Source: Flavobacterium gelatinilyticum (GTDB lineage Bacteria > Bacteroidota > Bacteroidia > Flavobacteriales > Flavobacteriaceae). From it: DNA of 64,000 bases. The notes below the pieces were generated by a model that was not told the origin of the DNA, ran no database searches, and worked only from the letters and a program-made list of their open reading frames with translations. The first letter of the stretch is position 1. The number at the start of each line of letters is the position of its first letter. A program made the translations under genes and the position numbers. The stretch spans positions 1,240,001 to 1,304,000 of the forward strand of contig NZ_CP114287.1 of NCBI RefSeq assembly GCF_027111295.1. Reading direction: 5' to 3'. This document shows, one piece after another, positions 26,344 to 36,530 of the stretch.

Positions 26344-27529
26344 GGTCTAATTTGTTTACAGATGAGAAAATATTTTGAGCATTTCCTAAAATCTTAATAA
26401 ATCCTTTCGCATCTTCAGATGTCCAGGCATTGTTCATTTCGCCATACTGACCGAAACCAGTGTTCATTAAATCATTTTCAGATTCGATTCCGTCAAGCGA
26501 AAAATGATATGGTTTTAATGAAACAGTCACAGTTCCATTAACTGTTTTTTGAGTGTCTTGAAGGAAAGTCTCGATGTTTCTCATAACAGGATCAAGGAAC
26601 TGACCTTCGTGAAACAACATTCCGTACCAGTTTCCTAACTGTTCTTTCCAATATTGCTGCCATTTTCCTAAAGTATGTTTCTCTAATAAATGGTGTGCTT
26701 TGATGATAATTAACGGAGCAGCAGCTTCAAAACCAACTCTTCCTTTAATTCCGATAATCGTATCTCCAACGTGGATATCTCTTCCAATTGCGTAAGCGTT
26801 TGCTAATTTTTCAAGCGCTACAATATTGTTTGAAGGTTTATCTGTTTTTCCGTTTAAACCAACTAATTCTCCTTGTTCAAAATGAAGTGTCACTTTTTCT
26901 TCTCCATCTTTTTGTAATTGCGAAGGATAAGCTTCACTTGGCAATGGTTTTGTGGAAGTTAGAGTTTCTTTTCCTCCAACACTTGTTCCCCAAAGTCCTT
27001 TATTGATAGAATATTGCGCTTTTTCCCAAGAATAGCTTACGCCATTTTTTTGAAGGTATTCTACTTCTTCTTGTCTGGAAAGTTTTAAATCTCTGATTGG
27101 TGTAATGATTTCGATTTCCGGAGCGATAGTCTGGAAAATCAAATCGAAACGAATTTGGTCATTTCCTGCACCTGTACTTCCGTGTGCGATGGCACTTGCT
27201 CCCACTTTTTTAGCATATTTAATAGCTTCAATTGCCTGAAAAACACGTTCTGCACTTACTGATAACGGATATGTATTGTTTTTTAATACGTTTCCGAAAA
27301 TCAAATATTTTATAGCTTTATCATAATATTTGTCTACGATTGTCAGGTTTGCGTGCTGCGCACTTCCTAATTCGTAAGCTCTTTTTTCTATTGCTGCTAA
27401 TTCTTCTGCATCGAATCCTCCTGTGTCAACAAGAACAGTGTGAACTTCGTATCCTTTTTCATTTTTTAAATATTTCAAACAATACGAGGTATCTAATCCT
27501 CCGCTATAAGCTAATACTACTTTTTTCAT
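26336..27529 (-). CDS. argG: Argininosuccinate synthase
   Basis: 397 residues. The ATP-pyrophosphatase P-loop VLAYSGGLDTSYCLKYL is at the N terminus, followed by AHGSTGAGNDQIRFDL and the TPIRDLKLSRQEEVEYL segment. It joins citrulline and aspartate, the step before argH. It is the second gene of the cluster, 63 nt after the GNAT gene and overlapping argC. Confidence 0.97.
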   Translation of the reverse strand: MKKVVLAYSGGLDTSYCLKYLKNEKGYEVHTVLVDTGGFDAEELAAIEKRAYELGSAQHANLTIVDKYYDKAIKYLIFGNVLKNNTYPLSVSAERVFQAIEAIKYAKKVGASAIAHGSTGAGNDQIRFDLIFQTIAPEIEIITPIRDLKLSRQEEVEYLQKNGVSYSWEKAQYSINKGLWGTSVGGKETLTSTKPLPSEAYPSQLQKDGEEKVTLHFEQGELVGLNGKTDKPSNNIVALEKLANAYAIGRDIHVGDTIIGIKGRVGFEAAAPLIIIKAHHLLEKHTLGKWQQYWKEQLGNWYGMLFHEGQFLDPVMRNIETFLQDTQKTVNGTVTVSLKPYHFSLDGIESENDLMNTGFGQYGEMNNAWTSEDAKGFIKILGNAQNIFSSVNKLDHD

Positions 27530-27592
27530 TTTTTATAATTTAGGCTAATACTTTCGTATGCAGCAGTTGAGATTTTTTCTAATTAATTTGAC

Positions 27593-28228
27593 TTAAACAA
27601 AGAATGACATTATTTTATTTAAGAATAAAGCCTGTTTGATTTTTTTAAGTCTGCTCAAAACAGCCTCGTTAAAAGGATGTCTCGGCGGATTTTTTTGTTT
27701 TTCTTTCGGATCATACAACATTCCGGTACAAAGGCACATTTTGTTTTCTTTGCTTTGTAAAATATGAAAGTTTGTACAAGTTTTACAGCCTGCCCAAAAA
27801 CTTGGATCGGTTGTTAATTCTGAGAAAGGGACAGGTTTATAGCCAAGTTCAGAGTTAATTTTCATAACCGCCAAACCAGTTGTAATTCCAAATATTTTGG
27901 CATCCGGGAATCTTTTTAGGGAATAATCAAAAACTTTTGATTTTATCTTTTTTGCCAAACCTAAACTTCTGTAGTCCGGGTGTACAATTAAACCAGAATG
28001 TGCCACGAATTTTCCGTGTTCCCAGCTTTCGATATAACAAAAACCTGCAAATTTTCCATCGGCCAGAGCAATCATCGCATCACCATTCGACATTTTTTTC
28101 TGAATGTACTCAGGAGTTCTTTTAGCAATCCCTGTACCTCTCAACAAGGCAGATGATTCTATCGTATCGCAGATTTCTTGTGCGAATTTGAAGTGTTCTT
28201 CCTGGGTAACAACAATAGAGATCTTCAT
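27593..28228 (-). CDS. GNAT acyltransferase heading the arginine cluster
   Basis: 211 residues. The acetyl-CoA-binding GNAT core is visible: VAHSGLIVHPDYRSLGLAKKIKSKVFDYS with the R/Q-x-x-G-x-G/A-type turn, then FGITTGLAVMKINSELGYKPV. Beyond the core is an unusual extension with two Cys pairs, WAGCKTCTNF and KMCLCTGMLYDP, that could bind a metal. No classical argA or argJ is in the cluster, so its place as first gene suggests it makes the N-acylglutamate that feeds argB. That role is inference. Confidence 0.75.
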   Translation of the reverse strand: MKISIVVTQEEHFKFAQEICDTIESSALLRGTGIAKRTPEYIQKKMSNGDAMIALADGKFAGFCYIESWEHGKFVAHSGLIVHPDYRSLGLAKKIKSKVFDYSLKRFPDAKIFGITTGLAVMKINSELGYKPVPFSELTTDPSFWAGCKTCTNFHILQSKENKMCLCTGMLYDPKEKQKNPPRHPFNEAVLSRLKKIKQALFLNKIMSFFV

Positions 28229-28429
28229 TTCAATAATTGAAGTTAGAGTTAAAAATTAAAAAATGTTGTTTAGTTTGAAATCCGGAACCGAATCCAATAA
28301 AAATAAGAAAAAATAAAGTAACATTCTCAAAATCAAAACATTGATTAAGAAAATCTACAAAATAATAAATACTTTTAGGATATGTTTGTCCAATGGACAA
28401 ATTATGTGATTTCAAAATGAAAAAGGGAT

Positions 28430-28551
28430 ATGAATAAATATACGGCTATAAAACTCAGTGGATACTATAGGAATAGTGTCCGTACTTCGGGAGAAGTAAT
28501 CGGTGAGTTTGTCCGTGACAAAGAAGTTATATGTAAACTTATTTTATTCAT
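28430..28551 (-). promoter_or_regulatory. Structured leader of the arginine cluster
   Basis: On the minus strand this 122-nt segment begins almost at the predicted transcription start. Its ends can pair perfectly (ATGAATAAA with TTTATTCAT). Inside are hairpins TTTGTC-ACG-GACAAA, TACTTC-TCCC-GAAGTA and GGACACTAT/ATAGTATCC (one mismatch), the last two enclosed by AAACTCA/TGAGTTT. The first hairpin and that enclosing helix compete for the same AAA. A 28-codon ORF starts at the 5' ATG (28551) and contains two CGG arginine codons. The remaining leader to 28229 contains the palindrome TTTGTCCAATGGACAAA (28385-28401). No known riboswitch consensus was recognised. Confidence 0.5.
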
Positions 28552-28555
28552 CGGT

Positions 28556-28586
28556 GCAAAAGTACATTATTTTTTTATTTACAAAA
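28556..28586 (-). promoter_or_regulatory. Promoter of the arginine/proline cluster
   Basis: Minus strand: TTTTG (28586-28582), 17-nt spacer, TACTTTTG followed by C (28564-28556). This fits the full Flavobacterium consensus TTG-N17-23-TAnnTTTGY. It implies a leader of about 320 nt before the GNAT ATG. Nothing else was recognised in the 468-nt gap 28229-28696 apart from the leader structures. Confidence 0.7.
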
Positions 28587-28696
28587 CAAAAAATTAAAAT
28601 TCTAACATTTTTTTTACGTTTTGTGAATATATAAAAAGATAAAACCCGATAATTATCTCTAATTATATGGTTCTAAAAGTATTACACTTTTAAAGT

Positions 28697-30964
28697 TTAC
28701 TTTTTTGTAAACGGAATCACTTGTCCATTTCCTGTAAGTATCAAATCGAAACCAGTTTTTGCTTCGTTAAATTTAAGTTTTAAACCAGCTCTATGCGATT
28801 CGAATGTGTCTTTTTCGTTTGCAACAGGCTCTAATGCAAATTTTGGATAGTTTGGAAGTTCTGCATTTAAAGTACTATTTTTCTCTGTCAATTCAATTGT
28901 CAAAGGAGATTTTGCAGTACTATAGTTTCCAATATAAGGATCTAAAATAAGATCTTTTTCTATCTTACCTTTTCCCGCTGTCCAGATATTATTTGAAGTA
29001 TTATTGTCTGGGAAAGCGTGATCAGGATCTAAAGTAATACTTTCGATTTCCTCAGTCGAATTATGTTTGAAAGACCAAGAATTATTTCTTTGCCAAATTT
29101 CTACAGGCAAATTGACTCTCGTTACTTTTCCGCTTTTTGTTTTAACCTCTAAAACAATCGGCATCGGCATTTTATCAAAATTTTCAACTGTAATGATTAC
29201 TCCTTTCGCAGGATCATTTTTTACATATTTAATTGAGTTGATTCCCTGATCAAGTCTCCAATTGTTTATATACCAGCTTCTCCAGAACCAGCTTAAATCT
29301 TCTCCTGCAGCATTTTCCATACTTCTGAAAAAATCATCGGGCTGCGGATGTTTGTAAGCCCAGCGCTCAATATACTTTCGAAAAGCAGCATCAAAACGTT
29401 CTTTTCCCAGTATTTGTTCTCTTAAAATTACTAAACCTGCACTTGGTTTTATATAGCATAATATTCCGAAATTAGCTTCTTTCATATTGTCAGGAGAACT
29501 CATTACAGGTTCTAAACCACTACTTGTGAATGTTTCTGCCATTTTATGTAAATCTAAAGGATCTTCTCTATACTCACCATTATTAAATGCAGCCGAACTC
29601 AACGAATTAATAAAAGTATTAAAACCTTCATCCATCCAGCCAAATAAACGCTCATTAGAACCTACGATCATCGGAAACCATGTGTGCCCGAATTCATGAT
29701 CGATTACACCCCATAAACCTTTTCCTTTTGACTTATATTCACAGAAAACAATTCCCGGATATTCCATTCCGCCTTCGTTACCCGCTACATTTGTGGCTGC
29801 CGGATAAGGATATTCAAACCATTGTTTCGAATAATGTTCGATAGATGCTTTTACATATTCCGTAGAACGTCCGTAAGCATCGTTTCCGTTACTTTCAACC
29901 GGATATGCTGATAGCGCCAATGATTTTTTACCGCTTGGCAAGTTGATTTTTGCCCCGTCTAAGATAAATGCGGGCGATGAAGCCCATGAAAAATCGCGTG
30001 AATTTTTGATTTGATAATGCCATGTTTTTTCTCCTGTTGCAGTTGCAGCGGCGTCTGCATTAACTTCACCAGCCGAACGAATTACAACAGTTTTGTCACT
30101 TTGAGAAGCTTCTTTATAACGTTTAAATTGTTCTGCAGTCAGTACTTCAGAACCATTTAATAATTCTCCTGAACCTACTACATAATGATTTGCAGGCGCA
30201 GTTATTTTTACATCAAAATTTCCATATTCCAGATAAAACTCCGAAGGGCCTAAATATGGCGCAGTATTCCAACCTCTTACATCATCATATACACACATGC
30301 GCGGATACCATTGTGCAATTGTAAAAATTTTACCGTTTTTAGTTTCCAAAATTCCCATTCTGTTTGATCCGTAAAAAGGAGCTATAAATGAGAATTCGAT
30401 TTTGATTTTTACAGATCCTCCCTTTGAAGCCAGTTCTTCCGGAAGGAAAACCTGCATTCTTGTGTCTGAAATTATATATTTTGCAGTAGTTTCATTTTTG
30501 TTTTTTCCTGAAATTATTTTTACAGATTTTATTTTATTTCCACCATCAAAAACCTGTCCCTGTGCACCATTATGGCTTCCTGATAAAGGTATTATCGCAT
30601 TTCCTCTGGAATCATCTTTAAATAAATTCTGATCTAAGTTTAACCAAAGAAATGATAATTTATCAGGACTATTGTTTGTGTATGTAATTTCGTCTGTACC
30701 AATAAGTTCATTAGTTGTTTCGTTTAATTTCACTATCAACTGATAATCTGCTCTATTCTGCCAGTAATCAGCTCCGGGCCGGCCATTTGCAGAACGCGTT
30801 GAAGTTCCGTTTTTAGTATATAAATTAGGTGCAAATGCATTATGATAATTATAATTATTAATTGGTATTATTTCTTTTGTTGTCGTTGTTTGTTGCGCAC
30901 AAACAGAAGAAATTCCAATAAGGAAAGCCATTATAAGTAATGGTTTAAAGTATTTTTTCTTCAT
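28697..30964 (-). CDS. Secreted M1-family metallopeptidase, copy 1
   Basis: 755 residues. It has a signal peptide ([24 protein letters not shown]), then an M1 aminopeptidase fold. The zinc site is HEFGH (423-427) and Glu446, exactly the HExxH-x18-E spacing, and the upstream substrate motif reads [10 protein letters not shown] in place of GAMEN. It is probably a periplasmic zinc aminopeptidase. The 755-residue length includes a C-terminal beta-rich region (about 600-755). It is a tandem paralogue of the gene at 31133-33400, with the same length and roughly four-fifths identity by eye. The ATG at 30964 is used because the longer frame enters a promoter-like stretch shared by both copies. Confidence 0.9.
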   Translation of the reverse strand: MKKKYFKPLLIMAFLIGISSVCAQQTTTTKEIIPINNYNYHNAFAPNLYTKNGTSTRSANGRPGADYWQNRADYQLIVKLNETTNELIGTDEITYTNNSPDKLSFLWLNLDQNLFKDDSRGNAIIPLSGSHNGAQGQVFDGGNKIKSVKIISGKNKNETTAKYIISDTRMQVFLPEELASKGGSVKIKIEFSFIAPFYGSNRMGILETKNGKIFTIAQWYPRMCVYDDVRGWNTAPYLGPSEFYLEYGNFDVKITAPANHYVVGSGELLNGSEVLTAEQFKRYKEASQSDKTVVIRSAGEVNADAAATATGEKTWHYQIKNSRDFSWASSPAFILDGAKINLPSGKKSLALSAYPVESNGNDAYGRSTEYVKASIEHYSKQWFEYPYPAATNVAGNEGGMEYPGIVFCEYKSKGKGLWGVIDHEFGHTWFPMIVGSNERLFGWMDEGFNTFINSLSSAAFNNGEYREDPLDLHKMAETFTSSGLEPVMSSPDNMKEANFGILCYIKPSAGLVILREQILGKERFDAAFRKYIERWAYKHPQPDDFFRSMENAAGEDLSWFWRSWYINNWRLDQGINSIKYVKNDPAKGVIITVENFDKMPMPIVLEVKTKSGKVTRVNLPVEIWQRNNSWSFKHNSTEEIESITLDPDHAFPDNNTSNNIWTAGKGKIEKDLILDPYIGNYSTAKSPLTIELTEKNSTLNAELPNYPKFALEPVANEKDTFESHRAGLKLKFNEAKTGFDLILTGNGQVIPFTKK

Positions 30965-31076
30965 ATTTTTTTGCTCTTGGTCTAGCAAATTAATGAAAAA
31001 AAGTCAAATACAGATAATACTTATATTTTTGATATTAAGATTCAAATAACATTGACATAGTATTTATAAAAAATAA

Positions 31077-31106
31077 AACCCGACAGCTTATAATAACTAT
31101 CGGGTT
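31077..31106 (-). terminator. Terminator after M1 copy 2
   Basis: Arms AACCCGACAG and CTATCGGGTT (one mismatch) around a 10-nt AT loop, followed by a T-rich run on the minus strand, 27 nt after the stop. It separates the two paralogues, so each is probably its own unit. Confidence 0.7.
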
Positions 31107-31132
31107 CTATATAAATATCTAAAATTTAAATT

Positions 31133-33400
31133 TTATTTCTTCGTAAACGGAATTACCTGACCGTTTCCTAAGACAATCATGTCAAAACCTGTTTTAGCTT
31201 CATTAAATTTAAACTTTAAACCGGCTCCTCTGGATTCGAATGTATCTTTTTCGTTTGGAACAGGTTTTACCGCAAACTTAGGAAAATCTGTTATTTCTAC
31301 GTTTAAAGTGCTGTTTTTCTCTGTAAATTCAATTGTAAGAGGCGCTCTGTTTGTAGCGAAAGTTCCTAAATATCCATCCAGAATAATGTCTTTTTCTATT
31401 TTGCCTTTTGCAGCTGTCCAAATATTATTTGAAGTATTATTGTCCGGGAAAACATGATCAGGATCTAATGTAATACTTTCGATTTCTTCTGTCGAATTGT
31501 GCTTGAAAGACCAGTCATTGTTACGCTGCCAGATTTCTACCGGAAGGTTTACTCTTGTTACTTTTCCGCTTTTTGTTTTAACATCTAAAACAATTGGCAT
31601 TGGCATTTTATCAAAATTTTCAACTGTAATAATTACTCCTTTTGCAGGATCATTTTTTACATATTTAATAGAATTGATACCTTGGTCAAAACGCCAATTG
31701 TTTACGTACCAGCTTCTCCAGAACCAGCTTAAATCCTCGCCTGCCACATTTTCCATCGTTCTGAAAAAGTCGTCCGGCTGAGGGTGTTTGTATGCCCAGC
31801 GCTCGATGTACGTTCTAAAAGCATGATCAAAACGCTCTTTTCCTAAAACCTGCTCTCTTAAAATTACCAAACCGGCACTTGGTTTAAAGTAACATAACAT
31901 TCCAATATTAGCTTCCTTCATATTATCAGGAGAACTCATAATCGTTTCAAGATCAGGTCTTGTAAATGGTTCAGCCTGTTCGTGTAAATCGGTTGCAGGT
32001 TCTTTGTACTCACCATTATTAAAAGCTGCTGTACTTAATGAATTGATAAAAGTATTGAATCCTTCATCCATCCATCCAAATAATCTTTCGTTTGAACCTA
32101 CAATCATTGGGAACCAGATATGTCCAAATTCGTGATCTGTAACACCCCATAAATCTGCTCCTTTAGATTTCCATCCGCAGAAAACAATTCCAGGATATTC
32201 CATTCCGCCTTCGTTTCCTGCTACGTTTGTAGCTGCAGGATAAGGATATTCGAACCATTGTTTAGAATAGTGCTCAATTGATGCTTTTACATATTCGGTA
32301 GAACGCCCGTAAGCGCCCTGACCATCGCTTTCAACCGGATAAGCAGATAATGCAAGTGATTTTTTGCCGCTTGGAAGGTTAATTCTTGCACCGTCTAAGA
32401 TAAAAGCAGGAGATGATGCCCAAGAAAAATCACGTGCATTTTTGATTTTATAATGCCATGTTTTTTCTGTTCCCGCATTTGCATTGGCTGTTGCTGCTAC
32501 TTCTTGTGCAGAACGAATCATAACCGTTTTATCGCTGTTTAAAGCATCTTTATATTTTTTGAAATGATCTGCAGAGAACACTTCCTGACCGTTTACTAAT
32601 TCTCCCGAAGCTACAACAAAATGATTTCCGGGAACGGTAAGTTTTACATCAAAATCTCCGTATTCTAAATAAAACTCAGAAGCACCTAAATAAGGAGCTG
32701 TGTTCCATCCTCTTACATCATCATACACACACATACGCGGGTACCATTGCGCTATTGTGAAGATTTTTCCGTTTTTAGTTTCTAAAACTCCCATTCTGTC
32801 TGACCCTTCAAACGGTGCAATGAATGAGAATTCGATTTTAATTTTTACAGAACCTCCTTTTGCTGCCAGTTCTTCCGGAAGGAAAACCTGCATTCTGGTA
32901 TCTGTAACAATGTATTTTGCTTCAACTTCTGTTTTCTTTTTACCGATAATTACTTTTACCGATTTAATTTTGTTCCCGCCGTCAAAAACCTGACCCTGAG
33001 CTCCGTTACGGCTTCCTGTTAAAGGTACAACTGCATTTCCTCTTGAATCTTCTTTAAATAAATTCTGATCTAAATTCAGCCAAAGAAAACCTAGTTTATC
33101 CGGACTGTTATTTGTATAGGTAATTTCATCTGTACCAACAATTTCATTTGTTGTTCCGTTTAATTTTGCCGTAATCTGGTAATCAGCCCTGTTCTGCCAG
33201 TATTCTACCCCCGGCTGACCGCTTGCTGTACGGGTAGCAGTTCCGTTTTTTGTATAAAAATGCGGACCAAAGGCATCGTGATAATTGTAGTTGTTTACCG
33301 GATTCGCTGTTGGTGCTGACGGCGTTTGCTGCGCCCATACAGAGGAAATCCCAAAAAATAAAGCCGCGGTTAGTATGGCTTTTGCAGATTGCTTTTTCAT
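31133..33400 (-). CDS. Secreted M1-family metallopeptidase, copy 2
   Basis: 755 residues, same architecture as its downstream neighbour: signal peptide ([24 protein letters not shown]), M1 catalytic domain with [10 protein letters not shown] and [24 protein letters not shown] (HExxH-x18-E). The two differ mostly at the N terminus and in surface loops (for example [16 protein letters not shown] versus [16 protein letters not shown]), while the zinc-binding residues and length are kept. Both starts are preceded by TTTTTTTCATTAATTTGCTA-like sequence containing a one-mismatch TAnnTTTG box. This suggests a recent duplication that carried its promoter. Confidence 0.9.
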   Translation of the reverse strand: MKKQSAKAILTAALFFGISSVWAQQTPSAPTANPVNNYNYHDAFGPHFYTKNGTATRTASGQPGVEYWQNRADYQITAKLNGTTNEIVGTDEITYTNNSPDKLGFLWLNLDQNLFKEDSRGNAVVPLTGSRNGAQGQVFDGGNKIKSVKVIIGKKKTEVEAKYIVTDTRMQVFLPEELAAKGGSVKIKIEFSFIAPFEGSDRMGVLETKNGKIFTIAQWYPRMCVYDDVRGWNTAPYLGASEFYLEYGDFDVKLTVPGNHFVVASGELVNGQEVFSADHFKKYKDALNSDKTVMIRSAQEVAATANANAGTEKTWHYKIKNARDFSWASSPAFILDGARINLPSGKKSLALSAYPVESDGQGAYGRSTEYVKASIEHYSKQWFEYPYPAATNVAGNEGGMEYPGIVFCGWKSKGADLWGVTDHEFGHIWFPMIVGSNERLFGWMDEGFNTFINSLSTAAFNNGEYKEPATDLHEQAEPFTRPDLETIMSSPDNMKEANIGMLCYFKPSAGLVILREQVLGKERFDHAFRTYIERWAYKHPQPDDFFRTMENVAGEDLSWFWRSWYVNNWRFDQGINSIKYVKNDPAKGVIITVENFDKMPMPIVLDVKTKSGKVTRVNLPVEIWQRNNDWSFKHNSTEEIESITLDPDHVFPDNNTSNNIWTAAKGKIEKDIILDGYLGTFATNRAPLTIEFTEKNSTLNVEITDFPKFAVKPVPNEKDTFESRGAGLKFKFNEAKTGFDMIVLGNGQVIPFTKK

Positions 33401-33588
33401 ATTTTTTAGCTGTTTATGTAGCAAATTAATGAAAAAAAAAGCTATTTAAAGAGAAATACCCAAGCTTAAATTTAATTTTAGCATAATTTTATCAATAAAA
33501 TAAATTAAGCGTTTTTCTTAAAAAAATAAAAATTATTAAAATACCTTTACAGCAGCATTCAATACAAAATCTTTTTAATACTACTATT

Positions 33589-34440
33589 TTGAATACAACC
33601 ATATCAAATTCAAGACTTAAAGCTTCCATAAAAAATGCGGGAGCCGAATTATTTTCATTATCAGACACTCAAAACAAAGAATATATCTGGGAAGGAAATC
33701 CTGATTTCTGGGGCAAACACTCCCCTGTTCTTTTTCCTATAGTGGGCACTTTAAAAAACAATACGTATACGGTTAACGGAAAAGAATATCAATTGCCGCG
33801 ACACGGTTTTGCAAGAGATATGGAGTTTCAGCTTATTGAAAAATCAGGAAACAGTGCTGTTTTTTCTTTAGAATCAAACGAAGAAACTTTAAAAAAATAT
33901 CCTTTCGAATTTGAATTACAGCTTATTTATACGCTCGAAAATACTTCCTTAAATATAGAATATATCGTAATTAATAAGGGAGATTCTAAAATGCCTTTTT
34001 CAATTGGCGCACATCCGGCAATAGCTTTACCGGGCAATTTTGAAAATTATGCTTTTAAATTTGAAAAATCAGAAGCTCTAAAATACAATCTGCTGGAAAA
34101 TGATTTAATTTCCAACAAAACCCAATCATTACAAACTACAGAAGGTTTAGTTCCTTTAAATTATAAACTTTTTGAAAATGATGCTCTTGTTTTTAAAACA
34201 TTAGAATCGAATTCGCTCACAATACTTCAAAACCAAAAACCATATGTTCAGGTAGATTTTGAAGATTTTCCGAGTTTAGGAATCTGGACAAAAGATCAGG
34301 CTCCATTTGTTTGTATCGAACCCTGGTTTGGCTATTCGGACACTGCCGAAAACTCCGGAGATTTATTTCAAAAAGAAGGAATATTAATTTTAGAAGCAGA
34401 ACAAAGCTTTCATTCTCAATTTAGTATCAAAATAGTATAA
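33589..34440 (+). CDS. Aldose 1-epimerase family protein (LacX/YeaD-like)
   Basis: 283 residues. Galactose-mutarotase-like fold: NAGAELFSLSDTQNKEYIWEG near the start, HSPVLFPIVGTLKNNTY, RHGFARDMEF (catalytic His) and FSIGAHPAIALPG (second His), with CIEPWFGYSD near the end carrying the catalytic Glu. Family members interconvert sugar anomers, and this LacX-type branch has undefined substrates. No signal peptide, so cytosolic. A GNAT gene follows after 3 nt, so the two are co-transcribed. Confidence 0.87.
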   Translation: MNTTISNSRLKASIKNAGAELFSLSDTQNKEYIWEGNPDFWGKHSPVLFPIVGTLKNNTYTVNGKEYQLPRHGFARDMEFQLIEKSGNSAVFSLESNEETLKKYPFEFELQLIYTLENTSLNIEYIVINKGDSKMPFSIGAHPAIALPGNFENYAFKFEKSEALKYNLLENDLISNKTQSLQTTEGLVPLNYKLFENDALVFKTLESNSLTILQNQKPYVQVDFEDFPSLGIWTKDQAPFVCIEPWFGYSDTAENSGDLFQKEGILILEAEQSFHSQFSIKIV

Positions 34441-34443
34441 ACC

Positions 34444-34992
34444 ATGCTGGAATTTAACTTTCATCCTTTTCCGGTAATCGAAACTGACCGATTACTTTTA
34501 AGAAGAATTACCAATGATGATGTAAATGAAGTTTTCGAATTACGTTCGAATCCTGAAACCATGAAATATATTCCGAGACCATTAGCCAAAAGCACTCAAG
34601 ATGCATTGGATCATATTGAAATGATCGAAGAAAAAATAAACGTAAACGCAGGCATCAATTGGGCAATTACCTTAAAAGGCAACCCTAAACTTCTGGGTAT
34701 TATTGGTTTTTACAGAATGCAACCCGAAAATTACCGAGCCGAAATTGGCTATATGTTACTGCCGGATTTTCACGGGAAAGGAATTGTTCCCGAATCTGTA
34801 GAAACCTTAATAAAATATGGTTTCGAAAGCATGAAATTACATTCGATTGAAGCTATCATTGCTCCTGAAAATTATGCTTCGGAAAAAGTGCTTCAAAAAT
34901 GCGGCTTCGTAAAAGAGGCTCATTTTAAAGAATCTGAATTTTGGGAAGGAAAGTTTCTAGACAAAGTAGTGTACTCATTATTAAACCGTTAG
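34444..34992 (+). CDS. RimJ/RimL-type GNAT acetyltransferase
   Basis: 182 residues. The RimJ/RimL signature is clear: IETDRLLLRRITNDDVNEVFELRSNPETMKYIPRP at the N terminus, AEIGYMLLPDFHGKGIVPESVETLIKYGFE with the acetyl-CoA loop (HGKGIV) and ASEKVLQKCGFVKEAHFKES. It probably N-acetylates a protein terminus or small amine; the substrate is unknown. It starts 3 nt after the epimerase stop. Confidence 0.87.
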   Translation: MLEFNFHPFPVIETDRLLLRRITNDDVNEVFELRSNPETMKYIPRPLAKSTQDALDHIEMIEEKINVNAGINWAITLKGNPKLLGIIGFYRMQPENYRAEIGYMLLPDFHGKGIVPESVETLIKYGFESMKLHSIEAIIAPENYASEKVLQKCGFVKEAHFKESEFWEGKFLDKVVYSLLNR

Positions 34993-35116
34993 TTTTAATC
35001 GTTTTTGATGCAGCATTTTTTTATTACTAAAAATCTGCTTTCAGGCAATAGTAACCGCTTGTAATGCGTTATATTTGTGTCCGAAAACAAAAAATTACCT
35101 CAGATTACCAAATACC

Positions 35117-35674
35117 ATGAGAAAAATATCCGCCTTAATTGTTCTTTTTTTATCGATTCAATTACACAGCCAGACTTTTATCAAGTTTAACGGCGTTACA
35201 GCCTTAGTTGCAATTCCAAATATTGGAATCGAGACCAGTATAGGCGAAAAAACTACTTTTAGTGCCGATGTAATGGCATCTTTCTGGGAAAGCTTTAACG
35301 GAAATAATCCGATGAAATTCATTACCGTAACTCCTGAAATCCGTTACCATTTTAAAGAAAAATACAATGGTTTTTATGCAGGAGGACATATTGGTGCCGA
35401 TAAATACGAACTGCAAAAGTGGAACTATTGGGATACCAATAAATACGAAGATGGTTTTGGCTACAGAATTGGTGCAACAATAGGATACAATCTAAAAGTA
35501 AGTGATAAATTTTTACTTGATTTTTATGTTGGCGGAGGCTGGCACCAAGGCTTTTATAAAGGTTATTACAACGACGGAACTCCCGGAAGATATGAACCAA
35601 CGCGTAACTGGAATAAAAGCGGCGAATGGCTTCCGTATCGAGGCGGTGTAATGCTTTCGTATAAGTTAAACTAA
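35117..35674 (+). CDS. DUF3575-like outer-membrane beta-barrel protein
   Basis: 185 residues. Signal peptide [19 protein letters not shown], then an eight-strand-like barrel pattern with alternating hydrophobic residues and Gly/Tyr-rich turns ([69 protein letters not shown]), ending in a barrel-terminal YKLN. This fits DUF3575 outer-membrane proteins. The longer frame from 35075 starts inside a TATATTTG box (35070-35077), so the ATG at 35117 is preferred. The stop overlaps the stop of the convergent VF530 gene by three bases. Confidence 0.8.
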   Translation: MRKISALIVLFLSIQLHSQTFIKFNGVTALVAIPNIGIETSIGEKTTFSADVMASFWESFNGNNPMKFITVTPEIRYHFKEKYNGFYAGGHIGADKYELQKWNYWDTNKYEDGFGYRIGATIGYNLKVSDKFLLDFYVGGGWHQGFYKGYYNDGTPGRYEPTRNWNKSGEWLPYRGGVMLSYKLN

Positions 35675-35904
35675 TCAGGATTAGATAACCTGGGCAGCGT
35701 TTTAATATATAAGTCTTCTACTTTTTTCCTTGCCCAGTCTGTTTTTCTTAAAAAAGTAAGACTTGATTTTACACTTGGGTTTGAATTAAAACATTTTACC
35801 GGTATTAATTCGCCCAAAGTATCAAAACCGTAATAATCAACGAGAGTTTCAACGATTTTTTGAAGCGTAATTCCGTGAAGCGGATCTTTTGATTTACTTT
35901 CCAT
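35671..35904 (-). CDS. VF530/DUF2132 small DNA-binding-like protein
   Basis: 77 residues covering the entire family domain: [61 protein letters not shown]530-type proteins are small helical proteins with structural similarity to DNA-binding folds; the biological role is unknown. It converges on the DUF3575 gene, and the two stop codons overlap. Confidence 0.9.
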   Translation of the reverse strand: MESKSKDPLHGITLQKIVETLVDYYGFDTLGELIPVKCFNSNPSVKSSLTFLRKTDWARKKVEDLYIKTLPRLSNPD

Positions 35905-35925
35905 TTTATCTTTTTTATATAAACT

Positions 35926-35957
35926 AAAAGGCCGTGCTTAAAAAAGCACGGCCTTTT
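35926..35957 (-). terminator. Strong hairpin terminator left of decayed minus-strand ORFs
   Basis: Perfect 14-bp stem AAAAGGCCGTGCTT / AAGCACGGCCTTTT with a 4-A loop and T runs on both strands. It lies upstream of the VF530 gene, so it probably ended the minus-strand gene(s) whose remnants are at 36036-36363. It could also stop readthrough from the left. Confidence 0.8.
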
Positions 35958-36035
35958 TTGCAAAATTAACGAATTGACCTAAAACAATCCACTAAATTTA
36001 GAATATGAACTTAAATCTAAAAGAAAGCGCCGTTA

Positions 36036-36209
36036 TCAAGTGTTACTTCTTCTCGGGGCTGTGTTGTAAAACGGTTCTATATTTGCAACGTGCGCTAATC
36101 CAAAATTTGTAACTGTAGTTTTTTCTCCATTTTCAGCCCCTAAGGTTGTAGAAGTAAGTTTCGCTAAATCACACGAAAATTCAACCGGGAAGTTTTTTGA
36201 ACTATAAAT
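36036..36209 (-). pseudogene. Gene remnant, 57 codons without a start
   Basis: An open frame reading IYSSKNFPVEFSCDLAKL, then TSTTLGAENGEKTTVTNFGL and AHVANIEPFYNTAPRR before TGA. It begins right after an in-frame TGA and has no ATG. The residue pattern looks like real protein rather than noise, and it points toward the terminator at 35926-35957. I do not recognise the family. It may be the C-terminal end of a lost gene. Confidence 0.35.
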
Positions 36210-36249
36210 TCAAATCACCTGACACAGATAAACCAAACAGCAAACAGGT

Positions 36250-36363
36250 TTATTTTTTACTCGCTTTCTTTTTCTCTTCTGGTAATGCTGGCCGGTCAAA
36301 ATTGCTTTTTATTCTATAAACTGCAATAAACCGGTTACATTCCAATATTTTCTCTTAAGACAT
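36250..36363 (-). pseudogene. Small decayed ORF with early stop
   Basis: A 38-codon frame starts ATG TCT and meets TAA at codon 3, then reads EKILECNRFIAVYRIKSNFD and RPALPEEKKKASKK to a final TAA. The basic Lys-rich tail is protein-like. A TTG codon after the stop could still start a 32-residue peptide. No family recognised. Together with 36036-36209 it accounts for most of the 638-nt gap 35905-36542; the remainder is AT-rich with nothing seen. Confidence 0.3.
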
Positions 36364-36530
36364 AAATACAATTAAATCAATTAATTACAACAGTCTTATA
36401 TTTATTTCTGTTTCTTTATAATTACATGACAAAATTATGTGTAAGCTTTTATGCTAAGAATGATTAAAATCATAAAATAAAAAAAATCTTTAATTATATT
36501 TATGCACATTTAAAGTTTTGCAATTTTACT

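Noticed and set aside
28230..28415. 61-codon minus-strand ORF between the arginine leader and the GNAT gene
   Set aside because: Composition is that of AT-rich non-coding sequence, no family resemblance, and it would begin within the palindrome region of the leader.
28430..28551. Known riboswitch or hammerhead ribozyme in the arginine leader
   Set aside because: I looked for the conserved cores of hammerhead, TPP, SAM, cobalamin, purine, glycine and glutamine RNAs on both strands and found none; it remains an unnamed structure.
7295..36363. Stop-codon recoding: three small frames carry an internal TAA where Glu would fit
   Set aside because: TAA ends many intact genes here (for example aguB and clpB), so recoding is unlikely; simple decay explains the three cases.
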